Positions 40,900 through 64,000 of a stretch of DNA of 64,000 bases are shown one piece after another (position 1 is the first letter of the stretch; every line of letters begins with the position of its first letter). Under the pieces are notes generated by a model that did not search any database, was not told the DNA's origin, and saw nothing but the letters and a program-made list of their open reading frames with translations. Made by a program: the position numbers and the translations under genes. Source of the DNA: Montifringilla adamsi (taxonomy: Eukaryota > Chordata > Aves > Passeriformes > Passeridae); the NCBI GenBank assembly GCA_017590115.1, contig JAGGNK010007448.1, forward strand, positions 1,962,815 to 2,026,814, given 5' to 3'.

Positions 40900-41943
40900 C
40901 AGCTCTGCTTGCAGCCAGCCCGTGCCGCACATCCCCGCACCGCCCCGGCGCCGTGAGCGCTGCGGGCACCGCATCCCCCGCCCCGCACCCGCCCGTGCCC
41001 GGCCCCGAGCCCCCGGGGGCTGCCAGCTGAGCCTCCCCTCGGCCCGCACCCCAATTCACATTGATCCCCCCGACCCGCGGGGGTCTGAGGGCGCCGGCGG
41101 GGTGACGGGAGCCGCGCTGCCCAGGGCTGCCCGCACCGCGGCTCGGGGCACCCGTGGGGGCAGCAGCTGGGCCGTGCACGTCTGGGCAGCGCACATCTGG
41201 GCAGCGCACAGCTGGGCGGCGGCGCGCAGGCGCGGGGGCTGCCTCGCCTGTGCCCCCCACCCATCCGAGCGGCGGCACCCCCGGCCGGGGCTCTGCGCGC
41301 CCGCGGAGCGCTGCGCAGGGTCGGGGGGGGATCGAGCCCTCCTTCCCCCGGGGAGTGGCCGCGGCTCCGCCGTATTTACCGGGGTGGGCGGCGGCGGCCG
41401 GGCCGGGCCGGCTCCATCCTCCCTCCTCCCTCCCCGCCCTCCCCCCGGTGCCGGTGACTGGAGCGGGCGGAGCCGCGGCGGCCGATTGGCTCCGGGCATC
41501 ACATGCGGCGGGGCCGGGCCGTGGCGGAGCCGTGCCGGGCTGGGCTGGGCACGGCGGAGCGCTCCCGCGGCGAGCACGACAGCAGCGCAGCCCCTTCCCA
41601 GCACAGCGCCCCGTCGCCGAAGGGACCGCGGCCACCGCGGGCACCCCCCGCCGCCCCGGCCATGAGGTCGGGCCGGAGAGACGCCACCTGTGCCGGGAGG
41701 TGAGCGGAGCCCCGGAGCCTTCCTCCTACCCCCGGGCAGCCACAGCTGCGGGGAAGCGCAGGGGGTGGAGGAAGGAAAAGGGATATTTTTTGTTTTATTA
41801 TATATCGATCTATTTTTGCCGCGATCGATCCCGATCCCGCAACTGAAGCCCCCGGAGGGAGAAGTGCTGCGCGCTGTGATGCGTCTTCCTCTCGCCTCGG
41901 CTGCCAGTTTGGATTGTAGCGCCCGGCTCTGTGCACTGCGAGG
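40900..41943 (+). promoter_or_regulatory. CACNA1B: CACNA1B CpG-island promoter and 5' UTR
   Basis: The strongest CpG island in the window, ending at the CACNA1B start codon. It holds an inverted CCAAT box (GATTGG, 41484-41489), a GC box GGGCGG (41465-41470) and a CT-rich/CCGCCC stretch (about 41417-41445). I see no convincing TATA box near them. The start site is probably dispersed between about 41490 and 41650, an inference. Long frames on both strands through this island reflect base composition. Confidence 0.7.
41662..41703 (+). other. Upstream ORF 1 in CACNA1B 5' region
   Basis: ATG at 41662 opens a 13-codon frame (MRSGRRDATCAGR) closed by TGA at 41701. Its context, GGCCATGA, is moderate. 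A GGAG|GTGAGC splice-donor-like site overlaps its end. It matters only if transcription starts upstream of it. Confidence 0.35.
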
Positions 41944-52164
<10,221 letters not shown>

Positions 52165-55100
52165 GTAAGTGACCTCCTCTCCCCCTGAGCTTAACAGGGC
52201 TCTCACCCTGATTTGTGCTGTTTGTTTACTCTGGGTTGGGCTGGGATTGACTGGAGTGGAGTAGCACTAAAATCCTGCATTTCTGGCTGTAGTAAATCCA
52301 AAGAACGGCTCTTGTGCTGAATGAGTCACTTGCCAAGCATTTGAACCAACTCAAAAGTGGGTTTGAGGATATTTCTTTGTAGATATTCCAGTGTGTGTCT
52401 GATCCAGACACTTCCTGACATTTCTGTGACTTTGCAGGTTCTAATTGCCACTGGTACTTGAACCTGATTTAAATCAATTTATTTTCGGACGTTACAGCAT
52501 GACTTTAGAAGTCAACGTGGAGTGTGCTAACAAATTAAATGCATCCTGGTTTTAAGCTGTTACAACTCTGAAATCAGCCAAGTTTCTGCAGGAATGAATT
52601 TATTCCCCTATAAAATAACTTTTCTCAAAAGAATTCAAGAGTGTTTGAAAAGAATTCAAAATGTCTTATTAAGGATGGATGTGAAAAGGTTACATGTGCA
52701 TTTTGTACCCTGCTTTGAGATGATATCACTGATCTCTCCCTTGGAAATGCTGACAATATTTTACATTATGCATTGCAGCAGTTTCTGTCTATTTATATAA
52801 ATAGAGGGTGATACTGGTGGATAACGAAAACATAAACATGAACACTCCTAGTCTACAAATTGGGCTTTAAAGCTTCAGAGGAAACGATCCAAAGGTCTGC
52901 ATGAGGTCCTGAGCTTACAGCCTTCATCTTGGAAGGAATTCAGTTCGTTTCTCCCCAGAAACTGCAGCCTGGCTCCTGCTATTGATATGCTTCCCATATC
53001 CATCCTTTCCCACACCTTGCCTGCCCGTGTGTGTGGTGAACGTGGATATTCCCTGCTCCTGGTGGTGGTGTGGAGTAGGGAAATGCTTGCATACATATAC
53101 AAATGTATTCATTAGCTACATGATCACTGTAATTCCATTTGCATTCATGGCACCCTGTGATACAGCACTTGAGAGGCCAAAGGGAATTCTTGATGTATTA
53201 AGAGGAAGAGAATAAATATTCAGGGCTTGATTCTTCTGCTGCTGGGGCTGGGTATTTAATCAATAGAAATTTCAGTGGAGGCACAAGGAGAATCAGATTT
53301 CCATACTTAGAAGCAGGGGGTACCAGGATGAAAAGAGAACTAGCACAGATGCTACAATTATTCTCACTGATGCTCTGTTCTGATTCCTAGTTAGCTGTAC
53401 ACTATTGTTTGTGTTAAAAAAAAAAAAAATAAAATCAAGGCCCTGATCCTGGAAAGGACATTGGCATTGGCTGAATTTATCCTACAGCAAAGCATTCCAC
53501 TATGTGCTGGAATTCAGCTGACTCCAGTGGTTCTCTACTTAAAGTTCAGGCTGCACAGAAAAGCTTTTCTGAATCCCAGCCATATTGTTTAGGCATGGTT
53601 TGAATTCCTTTTATTAATTTTTTTCCTCCATAAACACCAGACTCCAGAGTTTGTTGGTTTTATTTTACAACTGAGACATTCCAAGTTTTGCAGCTGAAGC
53701 GGCCGCGGGATCCCCCCGGAATGAGTGGCATCTCCCTGGTGCTGTGGGAGCTGCTTGCAGCACTATTTGATCCTGGAAAATAATTGTGGAATATCAGCTT
53801 GATGAGACAGCTGGAACAAGGACCCCCAGTGCCATCTGCAGCCCCGCGGGTTCCTTTGAAGTGCCATCCTGTTAACGTCACCGCTGCTGTTTCCAATGGT
53901 GACACCAACTGGGCCCTGCTGAAATTGTCTCGTACAAGGGCTTCCCACCAGGCAGCAGTGCAGGGGTGGCAAAGGCTGAACTCATCGGCTTCAAGTCCAA
54001 GAGTCATCTCCACTGAGGAAATCCAGACCTCTAATCCTTGTAATTTGAGGGCTGTATTTAACAAGGCACTTGAGCTCGTGCCTGATTTTTGGCATTAGGG
54101 AGAAGGTACTGAAAATAACAGAGTTACTCACGCTTGGTTTGATGCTTTCCTGAATATTTCTAGCCCAGGTGGAGGGAGCACTGAAAGCTCTGCAGCTTCA
54201 CACAGGGGGTTAAATTAATGTTTTCTCTGTAGCCTGGTGTGTTTTGCTTTGCACTGCCCAGATCATGATTAAGTTCGCAGCTCACTCCTGTGTTGCCATG
54301 GGGCTCTGCTGGAAACCTGGAGTTCCTCTTCCTTGGGTTTCCTTCAGTGGCCAGAATCCTTTCATGTGCCCACTGCCTGCACGAGGTCAGGTGAGAGGGG
54401 AAACCTGCTCAGGGCTGTTTATTTGAGACAAAATTCTCCTCATTTCTGCATCAAGACTTCAAAGTCAGCTTGATGAGTGAGAAATGTCCTGCTAACAGAC
54501 CCTCCAGGGATGGGTTGTAAGGTGGCGAAACAAGTGGGACCTTCATTTTCATTTCTGTGGAAGGCAGACTTGGATCCGTGTGTTTCAAAAAATGATCAAG
54601 CTGTAATTTATTAGGGAATAATAAAAAAGGACAGTGCTAAGCCAGTACTTAATGTGTTCTTATGAATATAGATAGGTAGGACATCAGGTTTTTTTGAAAT
54701 ATCATTTTGCTACTCTATCAAAAGCTTTCCTTTGCCATATGTGCAAGATTTCTACTTGAAAATGTTACTTCATGTTTCCCAGGCAGTGTTCATCTCCCAA
54801 GCTCAGTTTTACATTGATCTTCAATATTATAGAGGGATTTTAAGTCCTCTTCTTTTATTTTTTTTATTTCTGTGTAAGTATGAAAGATCATGAAAATGTT
54901 CCATGATACCCCACACAGAGTTGTGTACCTGCTAATCCTGCTGCGTGCTCATTTTATTAAGGTAAATGGTGAATGTCAGAAAACCTGATCTCATTTTCAG
55001 CTTTTAGCTAAGCACCAGAAAAGCAAAGAGCAGCTCTGCTCTCATTCTCTGTTTCCATAGGAAAAAGGCCAGCCAGAGTCTGGATGTGCTTTGGAGGAGG

Positions 55101-58100
55101 CTGTGGGGGAAGGCTCTGCATTGATTGAACTTAGCCTTGTGTAAATATTCCAGTGATCATGCAGCAATCCTTCCCACCTGCTTTTTCCAAATGTTTTTTT
55201 TTTTTTTTTTGGCTACTCAATGCTTGCACCCTGGAATTATTGATAAATATATTTTTTATCTACCTGCAATGAGGGAGATTTTTGTTTGTCAAAAGCAGAC
55301 AGCAGAACTTGTTAATCAGGAAATACATCAGGGCTGTGTTCCACGCAGCCAGGATCAATACCTTATTGAGCTAAACTCGAGTCTAACAGATAGTGGCCCA
55401 AAATGGCTTTGGTTTGTTGTTCCAGAAAACACTCCCTCAGTTTCTTTTCCCAGCAATGCTGTGGTGCCTATTTCTCATTTGCTTCCAAGGAAACCTGTGG
55501 ATCTGCTCTTAACAAAGGCCTGGGAAAAGAACAGGTTGCTCTCCTTGAAAGATATTGTTACCTCTGTAATTTATGTAGTGATTTCTTGTGATCTCCACCA
55601 GTTGTAGATGAGTCTCAATGAACGCTGCCCCTGCTGGGATAGGCCTTTTGCTGTTGGGGAGAAAAACACACATTTTATAGCTCCTGCTCATTTTATTTCC
55701 ATGTTTCTGTGGGATTGCTTTGGCTCCAGTGGTGACATCACCCATTAGCAGCTCTAAATTACACAAAATTGAAGTTTCTCAATTGACCTGGGACTGGATG
55801 ATCTCAATGCACTTTTTCCAAGGTGAAGGCAAAGGGACTTTTTAACACTGTTGGGCTACGTGTTTTGGGTTGAAAATTTTAGAAATCCACCGTTGTTTCG
55901 GGAAGAAATTTGTTCTGTCCCCAAATTCCTCAGCTGGAGCCATGAACTCTGATTCAAGGCCTGGAGGGTTCAGACCTTTTCCTCTTGGAGTTCATGAGAG
56001 ATTTTCTCCTGGGTTTTAGATGTAAAGCCTGAAGAACTGTTCGGCTTGCATGGAGCTGGTGTCAAGGGCTGTGTCCTGAGGGGAAGAATGGGGAACAAGG
56101 CATGGACAAAATGATATTGATCTTTGATTCCCAAAATTCAGATATCTAAAGGTTTTCAAAGGCTTTTAAACTGTGATGTTCAAGGGGTCTGCCCTCAGTT
56201 GTGTTTTGGAGCTTGTTTATACTTCTGGTTTCCCATATAGTTGATAATGGGCTGTAGGGTTTAACTCCATACCCCAAGAAAAGAGCTGCTTGTCCCCTTT
56301 TCATCACCAGCTACCTGAGATTCCCTTTGGTGCCTTCTAGTAAGGTTTGAAGAATAATTCTTTTTTTCTGCATGCCTATGGTTTTATGAAATGCCAGCTT
56401 TTCCCCAGTCAGAGATTTATGCTGCCCAACCTCCCTTGACCTGAGGCTTTTCTGTGCACCACAGGCCTTTGCTGCTGCTCTGGTCCTTTCCCAGTTCTGC
56501 CACATCCTTATGGAGTGACCACAACCATGAGGTGTTTGTCCAACACCAAGAGTGGCTAAAGGCCGCTATGAAATAATGGAGTGCTTGATAGGATCGTGCT
56601 CTGCCCTTTATGAGCAGAATTAATTTCTTTTGGCTTCCAATCAGCCTGGATTAAACACTCTCGAAGAGTCCTGATGGCTTCTTGAGCCAGTTGGATCAGC
56701 TGCCTGAATCTCTGGGTGGGACTGGCAGAGACAGCATGTGCCAGGCCTGGAGCTGCCAAATGATGTGCACAAAGTCTCTGCGCGGGTACGGATGTCTCAG
56801 GCTGTCTGGAACAAATTACAAAAGCCAGAATTATCTTGATTGTCTGAGAAATGTGCTCCCAGCTCCTGATGCTGCTAATAATTTGGAAGGCAACTCATTT
56901 AGTAACAGCATAAAGGCCTGCTCATGCTCGATGTGAGTGTTGCTGGTTACCAGGATCATCCTGCTATGTGGGCAGTGGGAGCTGCTATTCCTGGTGCTGT
57001 GTTTGAGGAGCAGCAGCCTTGGATGCAGCAATGAGTGACAGAGTGGGAGGCACAGGAACCACCCAGCCTGGGCTGTGCAGCAGGTTTGGACCTTGGATCT
57101 GCTCCTTTCAGGTGGATGTACCTCCCAGACTGGGTGTGGGGGGAGATGTGACCAGGGAAGTGTTTGAGAAGGAAATGTCTTGGTGAGGGCTGGGATTTCT
57201 TAAAGCTGTAAAATACTCATAGAAGCTTTGGCTCCAGCATTTCTTTATCTCCATGTGCATGTTCCTGTGTTTCAGAAGCCCTTAAATGAGGATGTCTGAG
57301 CTCTGGGACTGGCTCTGGTGTACTTTATGTACAAGGGTGATGAGACGAGAGGAAATGGCTTCAAACAGGAGATGAGATATTAGGAAAAAAATCCTTCTCT
57401 GTATGGTGAGCAGGCCTTGTCAGAGGCTTCCCAGAGAAGCTGTGGCTGTCTCTGGATCCCTGGAAGTGTCCAAAACCAGGCTGGATGGGGTTGGAGCAGC
57501 CTGGGACAGTGGAAGGTGTCTCTGCCTATGGTAGGGGCGGTACTTTAAGGCTGGCTGAGCTTTAAGGTTCCTCCTAACACCAACCTTTCTGTGATCTTTT
57601 GATTCTATATTCCACCTGCAAATAACCACAGAACTAATTAGAAAAATGAAATTCAAATGAAATCAGCCCCCTTGGCTGCCCTGCAGCACCCCTTTAGGTG
57701 GTTGCTCAATGCTTTGTTTATCAGCTCTGGGTGTGAAGATGTAGGGAGTTAAGGGCTCGGAGCAGGGAAGTGCAGATTGCCCTCTGCTTTCCCAATGTGG
57801 AAATTTTGGTACTTGTGTGCTAGAAAGTAAAGCAGGGCAACAACAGGAGCTGGGAAAAGGGACACTTTGAGAAGGAACAAGCTCAGTCCTGGTTGGCTGT
57901 CACAAAGAAAAGGAGCTGTTTGCTTGGGGTGGTGATGGACTCAGGGCGAGTGCTGTCAGCACCGTGCATGAGTCATGAAAGGAGCAAAGCCTTTATGGAT
58001 TTTAATGCAGCTGATCCTTGTGTTCAATTTCTTTTATGCTCCAGTGATGGATGGACACTTGCTGGCTCAGAAAAGCAAAGACCCCCTTCTGAAATTAAAT

Positions 58101-61100
58101 CAGATAAAGGTGGACAAGACACAGGGAATTTACCTGTAAGGTGTAACCTGGTGCTCTGGCTGGTGGGTGAGGGCAGCAAGGGAGGAAGCCAGGCAACCAA
58201 ATTTTTATTTTTGAAGCAGAGACAGTTTTTAACTGGGGGAAGGAGAGTGTGTGAGATCTCAGGTTGAACAGAAATTGTTCTATCCTCTGCCCCTTGGCTG
58301 TCTGGGCTCCTGGGGAGCTGCAGAAGCCATTCTCCTCAGAGAGAATGAAGGTTTGAGGGTTCTAAATGTCCCCATTTCCTTTTTTGCCCAGTGGGCAGCA
58401 GTTCCTTGGGACTGGAGTTTGTTTTCTCTCTGGGCTTGATTCTCTGAGTAAAGGGGGACCCAGGCCATGCTGAGCTTCTTGCTGTGTTAATTAGGGCTCG
58501 TGTCTTTTTTTGTTGCTTGTAGTGGCTTTTCTGCATCAATTTTGGTGGAGGTGGCTGGAGGCAGGTTGAGAGAAGTGGGTGGGTGAGTAATTGTGTGGCT
58601 GGCTGCTAAATTGGGAGACTTTCCTGGGCAGAGGAGGACTCCGGGCTGTGCTTAGAGGAAGGCTGCAGATGGTCCCAGCCCCTCGGAGGACTTGCAGGTG
58701 GGGACAGCCCTTCCCTGGCAGAAATTATCCTGCTCTGGCTTTGCTCTGGTGATGGCAAACCAAACGTTTCAGGTCAGAGAACTTCTCAAGGGCAAACAGA
58801 TAATGAGATTGATGTGCTGCTCTCTTACTTTATTAAAAGAGACTGCGAGGTATCGAATACCTGGGATGAGAAGTGATAATGATGGAACAGCACAAGGAGC
58901 CTGGAAGTTGAGGCACAAACAACCTCCTTTCTATTAAAGAGAGAGGAAACAAAACCATCCAGGTTTCCATCTCGTATCCATTTCTACATTTTGTGCCTGT
59001 TTGTGCTTCCTGGAAGCTTTGTGCTCACAAAGAGGGGCTGCCAGACAATATTTATGGGTGTTCACCTCTCCCTGAAGCTGGGCAGCTGTCAAGTAGAAGT
59101 GACCATCCCCATTGAAAGCAAGGGTTGCTTCTCATGGCAGCCAGGGCTTTATCAAAGGCAGGCAGGATCATTAGTACGGAGTCCAGACAGTATTTTTAGC
59201 TTTTTGTGGCTTTCAAAGGCAGGTGGGTGGCAGGGAAATATTGTCTCTTGTGAGGGAAGCAGCTGCACAGGCAATTGTAGAGCCTGCAGGTGGGAAGAGG
59301 ACTCTGGACCTGCTCCTAATGTGTGATCCTGCCCTGGCAACCATGTCCTGTGGGCACCCAGAGGTGGAAAACATTGGTAGCTGCTCTTGGAGCTGGGTGT
59401 GGATACTGGGAATTCAACCCCAAGCCAGCAAATCAAACTGCAGCTCCCAAGAGCTTTAATTTCTTATTTTTAATGCTCCCTAGTTTAAAAACAAACAAAC
59501 AAGCAAAAAAATCACCAAGCCCAAAATACCCAAGTGCTGTGTGTGGTGTTGAGTACTGTCCCATAATTAGATGAGGAGGAGGGTGCAGGTTACCTCAGAC
59601 TCCTGTTTCTCAAATGGTGCTTCTGCTGCTGTGTCCCAGTTCCAAGGGAGCAGCTTTGGATGGCAAAGTGCCTGCTCATCTGAGAGGAGAAGAACCTGCC
59701 TGTGACTGTGGAAAAGGGTGAGGATGTGGAAAATCAGCCTGGTTTTAGCTGTGATCTAAGCCTGAGTGCCAACAGTGAGTCTGCACACATGTCCTTGGAT
59801 CCACATCTCACCCCAAAGGCTTTGCGTGCTCTCAGACCATTCCCTTTCTCAGGGCTCTCTGAAAACATCAAGGAAATTTGGATTTAGAAAACTTGGATTT
59901 GGAAAACTGATTTTCCATTCTGCTCTTGCTGAACCACCAAAGTGGTGTGTAGGATGTTCTGGCCAGGGCCAGGCTTCCATGCTGGAAGCTGGAGCCAGAG
60001 GATGTGTGAATTCCAGGTCAAGCCACATCCAGGATCAGCACCTGGAGATGCTTTTCCACACAATTCCACAAGATTTTTTTGCTTAACTTTGGCTCTCTTG
60101 CATCTTCTCTGTGCTGAAGGGTCTGATGGGGTTGGGACAGAGGAAGGGATCCCATGTGAATGAGGTCAGGCTGCAGGATGACTCCTCTGGATGAACTCCT
60201 GACTGTGGGAAGGCCACTTTTCTACCCTGGGCAAGCCCAGCAGCCCAGGCTGAGAAAGTCCTGCCTCCTGTGGCACACACCAAACCTGTGGGGTGAGCTT
60301 AGACGCTTTGGAAAATTCCCTGATCCTCATAGGGGCCACCTAAACAATACACAGGAGAAACCTTTCCCTCCTGGCATGGTCAGCATCAGCTAAATCCATG
60401 TCTGACACAACTTTGTCTCCTCCATCTCCCCATATTGTGGTGGCCAGAAAAGTCACCTGTGGTGGGTTTTGGATTGATAAATGCAACAAACTCATTTGCT
60501 CAGTGATGTCAGGGTGGAGCATTCAGGAAACAGGTCAGGCTTTTCTGGTGGATATTCTTATTCTGTCAGTGCTGGAGTTGTCTTGGTTTCCGAGCTGGCT
60601 GCAGGGCTGGGTGTGTTTGTGTAGGTGATTCTCGTGATCAGCTGCAGAATTTTAAAAGCCTCCCTCTGGAGTAAGAAGTTCAGGTCATTCCTGAGTTAAA
60701 CCCAATTTTAGACAATAATGGGTTTAGCTCTTGGCTCAGTTCAAGTAAGTTCAGGCTGGGCTGGGTGAGATTTAAGCAAAGAAAGGATCAGGAGTAGAGA
60801 CTGGAGTAGTGCTGGAATTCCCTGGGAATAGAAATTGTTCCTGGGGCTCTCCAAAGAGGAGAGGGCTGCTCTCAGTCAGGAATCTGTGAGCAGAAGGTTG
60901 TTCCTTAGGGAAGTTTCTGAAGAGGGGTTGAAGCTGACTCCCCTCCTTTACCTCATTACACAAATTCCCTGTAGGGCTCTGCACAACTGGAAGGTCCCAG
61001 AGTCAGACTGAGGCTTTAGGGGCAAGTTGATGGTCCATGGGATGATGCAGAAATATAGAAGTGAAGGACAAAAATGAGTGCTTGGAGAAGACTGAGACTT

Positions 61101-64000
61101 TTTCAGCTATAAAACGTTCCTGTGCTGAAGAACTCCAATAATCAGAAATGCTTGGTTGGATGTAGCTTGCTTCTGGTTCAAAAAGGACTTAATAGAACTT
61201 AAACTGGGGCTCTCTGCTTATTTTCCAGTTAAAAAGAGCTAAAAAAGGAAGACAGTTCAATCTTTCAGCCTTTTGGCTCAGTTTCCCCTTCTCAAACACC
61301 CCGAACCAGCATCCTTAAATAAAGTTTGGGCATGGGAGCTTAGGATGAAGGCTGTGAAAATGATTAAAGTGTCGAAGAAATGTCCATTTAAGGAGAAGTG
61401 AAAAGGCTGAGAGAGTTAAAATTAAGAGCAAAGTCTCATAAGGGTGAGATAGATAAAGAAAAGCAGAGAGAAAATCATGTTTCCCTATCTATTTTGGTAG
61501 GACTCAAAAACATCAGTAATGAAAATGAAGTTTTAGAACTTCTTCACTAATGGAAATGTAATTAACTCATGGAAATCATCACAAGCATTTGCTGGTTTGG
61601 GTCTTGAGACCAAAGTAGTCTTGAGATCATCTTCAGATCCACCAGAAGGGAAATGGTTTTTTGTGAAGGGGGATGATTAGGCCTTTCCCTGGTGCTCCCT
61701 GGAATAAGTTAGGTGGAAATGTGAATGGGCTGTTTCATAATTGTCCTTTCCTCTATCTTGTAATTTCTTCTGAACCCTGTGGAGCCACGGCTCGGGAGCA
61801 GGATCCAGCCTGTTCCAGCCTGACCTGGGAATACGACTTTGTCAGTTTAGACACGAAACAATATTGATAGGAGTGCTGTTATTTCATCCCTTCATGTCTG
61901 ATTTAAAGATCAAACATCTTCCTGCTACAGCTCAGAGAGAAACTTCAATGCTCCAGAGCTGAGTGTGCCCTCCAACCCCGTGAGCCTCAGCTGTGGGAAA
62001 AGATCTGGGATTGAAAATTGTCACTCATTTAAAATGAATCCCAGGTGGTTTCTGGTAATGTGGATGTCACTGTGATAAAGGGAGTTTGGTTTTGGTGAGG
62101 AGGGAGGTCTGGCAGGATCAGACCTGGTGCTGCGAGGGTGTCACAGCTCCCTTTCCATGGTGGAACACCTCCTTGACCTTGGTTTGGGAGGATCTCAGTT
62201 GTAGCCTCCCGACTTCGCAGGATCTGGAACACAGGAGAAGATTCTGGCAGGTGAAATTATCTAATCAGGGGGTGGCCCTGTCCTCAATGAGGCTTCAGTC
62301 AGAGCTGAGAGCTCGTCCAGCTGCCACAAGTCAGGCATGAAAGCTCTCCTGCTGGGGAGGAGCATTAACAAACCTCCCTCCCAGTGCCAAAGACAAATCT
62401 GCTGCTTTTCTGGCCTCCAGCGCTGGGAGCAGGGTGACAGCCAAAGGCTGTGGGAGGTTGCAGGGAGTTATTTCCACACTGGGAAGGGATCTACACTCTT
62501 GGCTGCTGGGGGGTGGGTTAGACCTTTCCTGAGGGTCATCAGAAACAGGCCTGGAGAAAAGATGAGGTGAAGTCTTGGCTTGATAAAGACACGGATTGCT
62601 GAATTCTGGCTGCTCTGGCTGCAGGATGAAGACTGAACTCCAGAAAACTCCTCACATTTCTTTATAATCCCGTTATTTTCAGAAGTTCATATCCATGTGC
62701 TCCAAGTAAGTGATGCTGTATCTGTTCAAAACTATTTAGCTGATAACATGAACAACCTCATCACAGATCTCTGCAGCTTATCTCTGCTCTGAGAAATGTG
62801 CTGAAATGAAAAATTTTACATTTCTTGCCTTCTGATGTCAAATCTCAGCCTTATTTACCCACTTCCTGGGCAGAAGTATTCCAAATTCCTGAAGTTTTGT
62901 GGCCAAAATTACCTCCTTGGCTGGCTGGATGAATCCTGAGCTTCTTTAAATTTTTTGTTCTGTAGTAATCAATAAAATACTAAAATTGGATAGGTAGAAT
63001 AAAAGAGGATTTAGAAATGCTTGACTTGGTTACCAGTTGTACAGACAGGACCGTCCCAAGCCTGTTTTTAAAAAACACTTGATTTTTTTCACTCTCTGGT
63101 TACAACTTTAAAGCCAGTTATAACAGATACAAAATGATGGTAAACCCTGCTTTTCACAAAGGGTGAAAAGGAAGCTTGGCATGATCCAATTTCTTGTTTT
63201 AATTTGAAACACGAAAGAACAGGAGAGTATGGGAGCAGTTAATGCTGTGTCTGAGGCAGATCCAGGATAATGAAGCTCTGGTTCTCTTCTGGAGCACACT
63301 GGGCAGTGGATGGGATTTTGAGTATTCTGTTTTTCTCTTCTGCTCATGTCTTTGGCTAATAAGGGATTTTAGGCCGTTTCTTTTCCCTTTGTTTCCACTT
63401 TCCCAACTCTTTAAAATGAAGACAGTGCTGGTTCCTGACTTTGTATTGTACTGGTGAAGGAGGCTGGCTGTCAGCACTGAAAAGTAGTGAGTTTCAAACG
63501 TCTCAAAAGAAGTAAAAATAAGCCTTTAAAAATGTTGAAATGAAGTGTGGGGAACTTGAATCAGAAGTAAAAGAGATGGTAACAGCATCATCTTCTAGAA
63601 ATCATCAGCTAGAAATCTTCTAGCTGCTCAGTCACAGTGAGTGGGAGACTCTTGCACGGAGCTCAGCATTCGTGTTCCACGGGGAATGTGTTAAATCCAC
63701 GGCGTGGCACACACAGAACTGCAGCAGTGGGTGTCTGTCAGAGCTCAGCCCGAGGCAGGATTGGACCTTTGGGGGAGGTGGCATGCTCTGAGTCAAAATG
63801 TCCACGAGTGTTGTCACTGACTTGTGGTGTGAAAACGAGGGGCTCCACCTTGGATGGAGAGAGACAAAGTCAGTGCTCAGGATCATGTCCTGGCTTTGAA
63901 ATGCTGGAATCATGGGCTGATTTTCAAAAGTTGTGGTTCATGAATGGCAGAGAGAAGTTGGGAGTGTTTTCCTGGTGCCTCTTTCCGCAGAAGGACGGGG
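52165..64000 (+). other. CACNA1B: CACNA1B intron 3, 5' part
   Basis: No exon 4 (expected to complete G169 and continue with the rest of S3 and the S4 region) is visible in any frame, so the intron exceeds 11.8 kb. It holds an A run near 53416, a T run near 55197 and one CR1 copy (57338-57608). No other gene or RNA is recognised. Confidence 0.8.
57338..57608 (+). repeat. CR1 LINE 3' fragment
   Basis: 'gtgatgagacgagaggaaat', 'agatgagatattaggaaaa', 'ggatccctggaagtgtccaa', 'aaccaggctggatggggttg', 'gagcagcctgggacagtgga' and 'aaggttcctcctaacacc', then 'tgatcttttgattct', in CR1 order, forward. Confidence 0.93.

Noticed and set aside
63980..64000. CTCTTTCCGCAG followed by AAGGACGGGG as a possible CACNA1B exon 4 acceptor
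   Set aside because: Exon 4 must complete a Gly codon and continue with Ile-Leu-Ala-like S3 sequence. The bases after this AG do not.

Overview
The window looks like a vertebrate, almost certainly avian, nuclear chromosome. It holds spliced genes with short exons and GT-AG introns, many 3' fragments of CR1 LINEs on both strands (the typical bird interspersed repeat), several minisatellites and a strong CpG island. No prokaryotic gene organisation is visible. Nothing in the sequence fixes the species. The gene order EHMT1 then CACNA1B, both on the + strand, is the known order of human 9q34.3.

Bases 1-18,275 hold the 3' part of EHMT1 (GLP, a histone H3 lysine-9 methyltransferase). Nine coding exons join without a frame break into the last 395 codons: the end of the ankyrin repeats, then pre-SET, SET and post-SET, with a stop at 16,588-16,590. 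A 3' UTR of about 1.7 kb follows and probably ends after the AATAAA at 18,252. The introns carry CR1 fragments and small tandem duplications.

Bases 18,276-40,900 are intergenic as far as I can see. They hold minisatellites (19-bp, 29-bp and 10/11-bp units), a putative solo LTR at 23.37-23.75 kb, several CR1 fragments, a 32-base poly-C run, AT-rich simple repeats and a CpG-rich stretch at 32.4-33.3 kb of unknown meaning.

Bases 40,900-64,000 hold the CpG-island promoter and first three coding exons of CACNA1B (Cav2.2, the N-type calcium channel), covering the cytoplasmic N-terminus, S1, S2 and the start of S3. Exon 4 is not in the window, so bases 52,165-64,000 are intron 3.

Two observations stand out. 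First, CACNA1B intron 1 has no GT-AG ends. It begins with ATATCCTTT, ends with AC, and carries a U12-type branch site 14 nt upstream of the end, so it is a minor-spliceosome AT-AC intron, and only this reading restores the protein frame. Second, inside this intron lies a minisatellite of about 1 kb with a 22-bp unit. The reverse complement of the unit resembles the RE1/NRSE element bound by the neuronal-gene repressor REST. The array contains one near-consensus RE1 (44,239-44,259), and a second site with a perfect right half (43,613-43,633) lies at its edge. The array may be an amplified REST-binding element in a neuronal channel gene.
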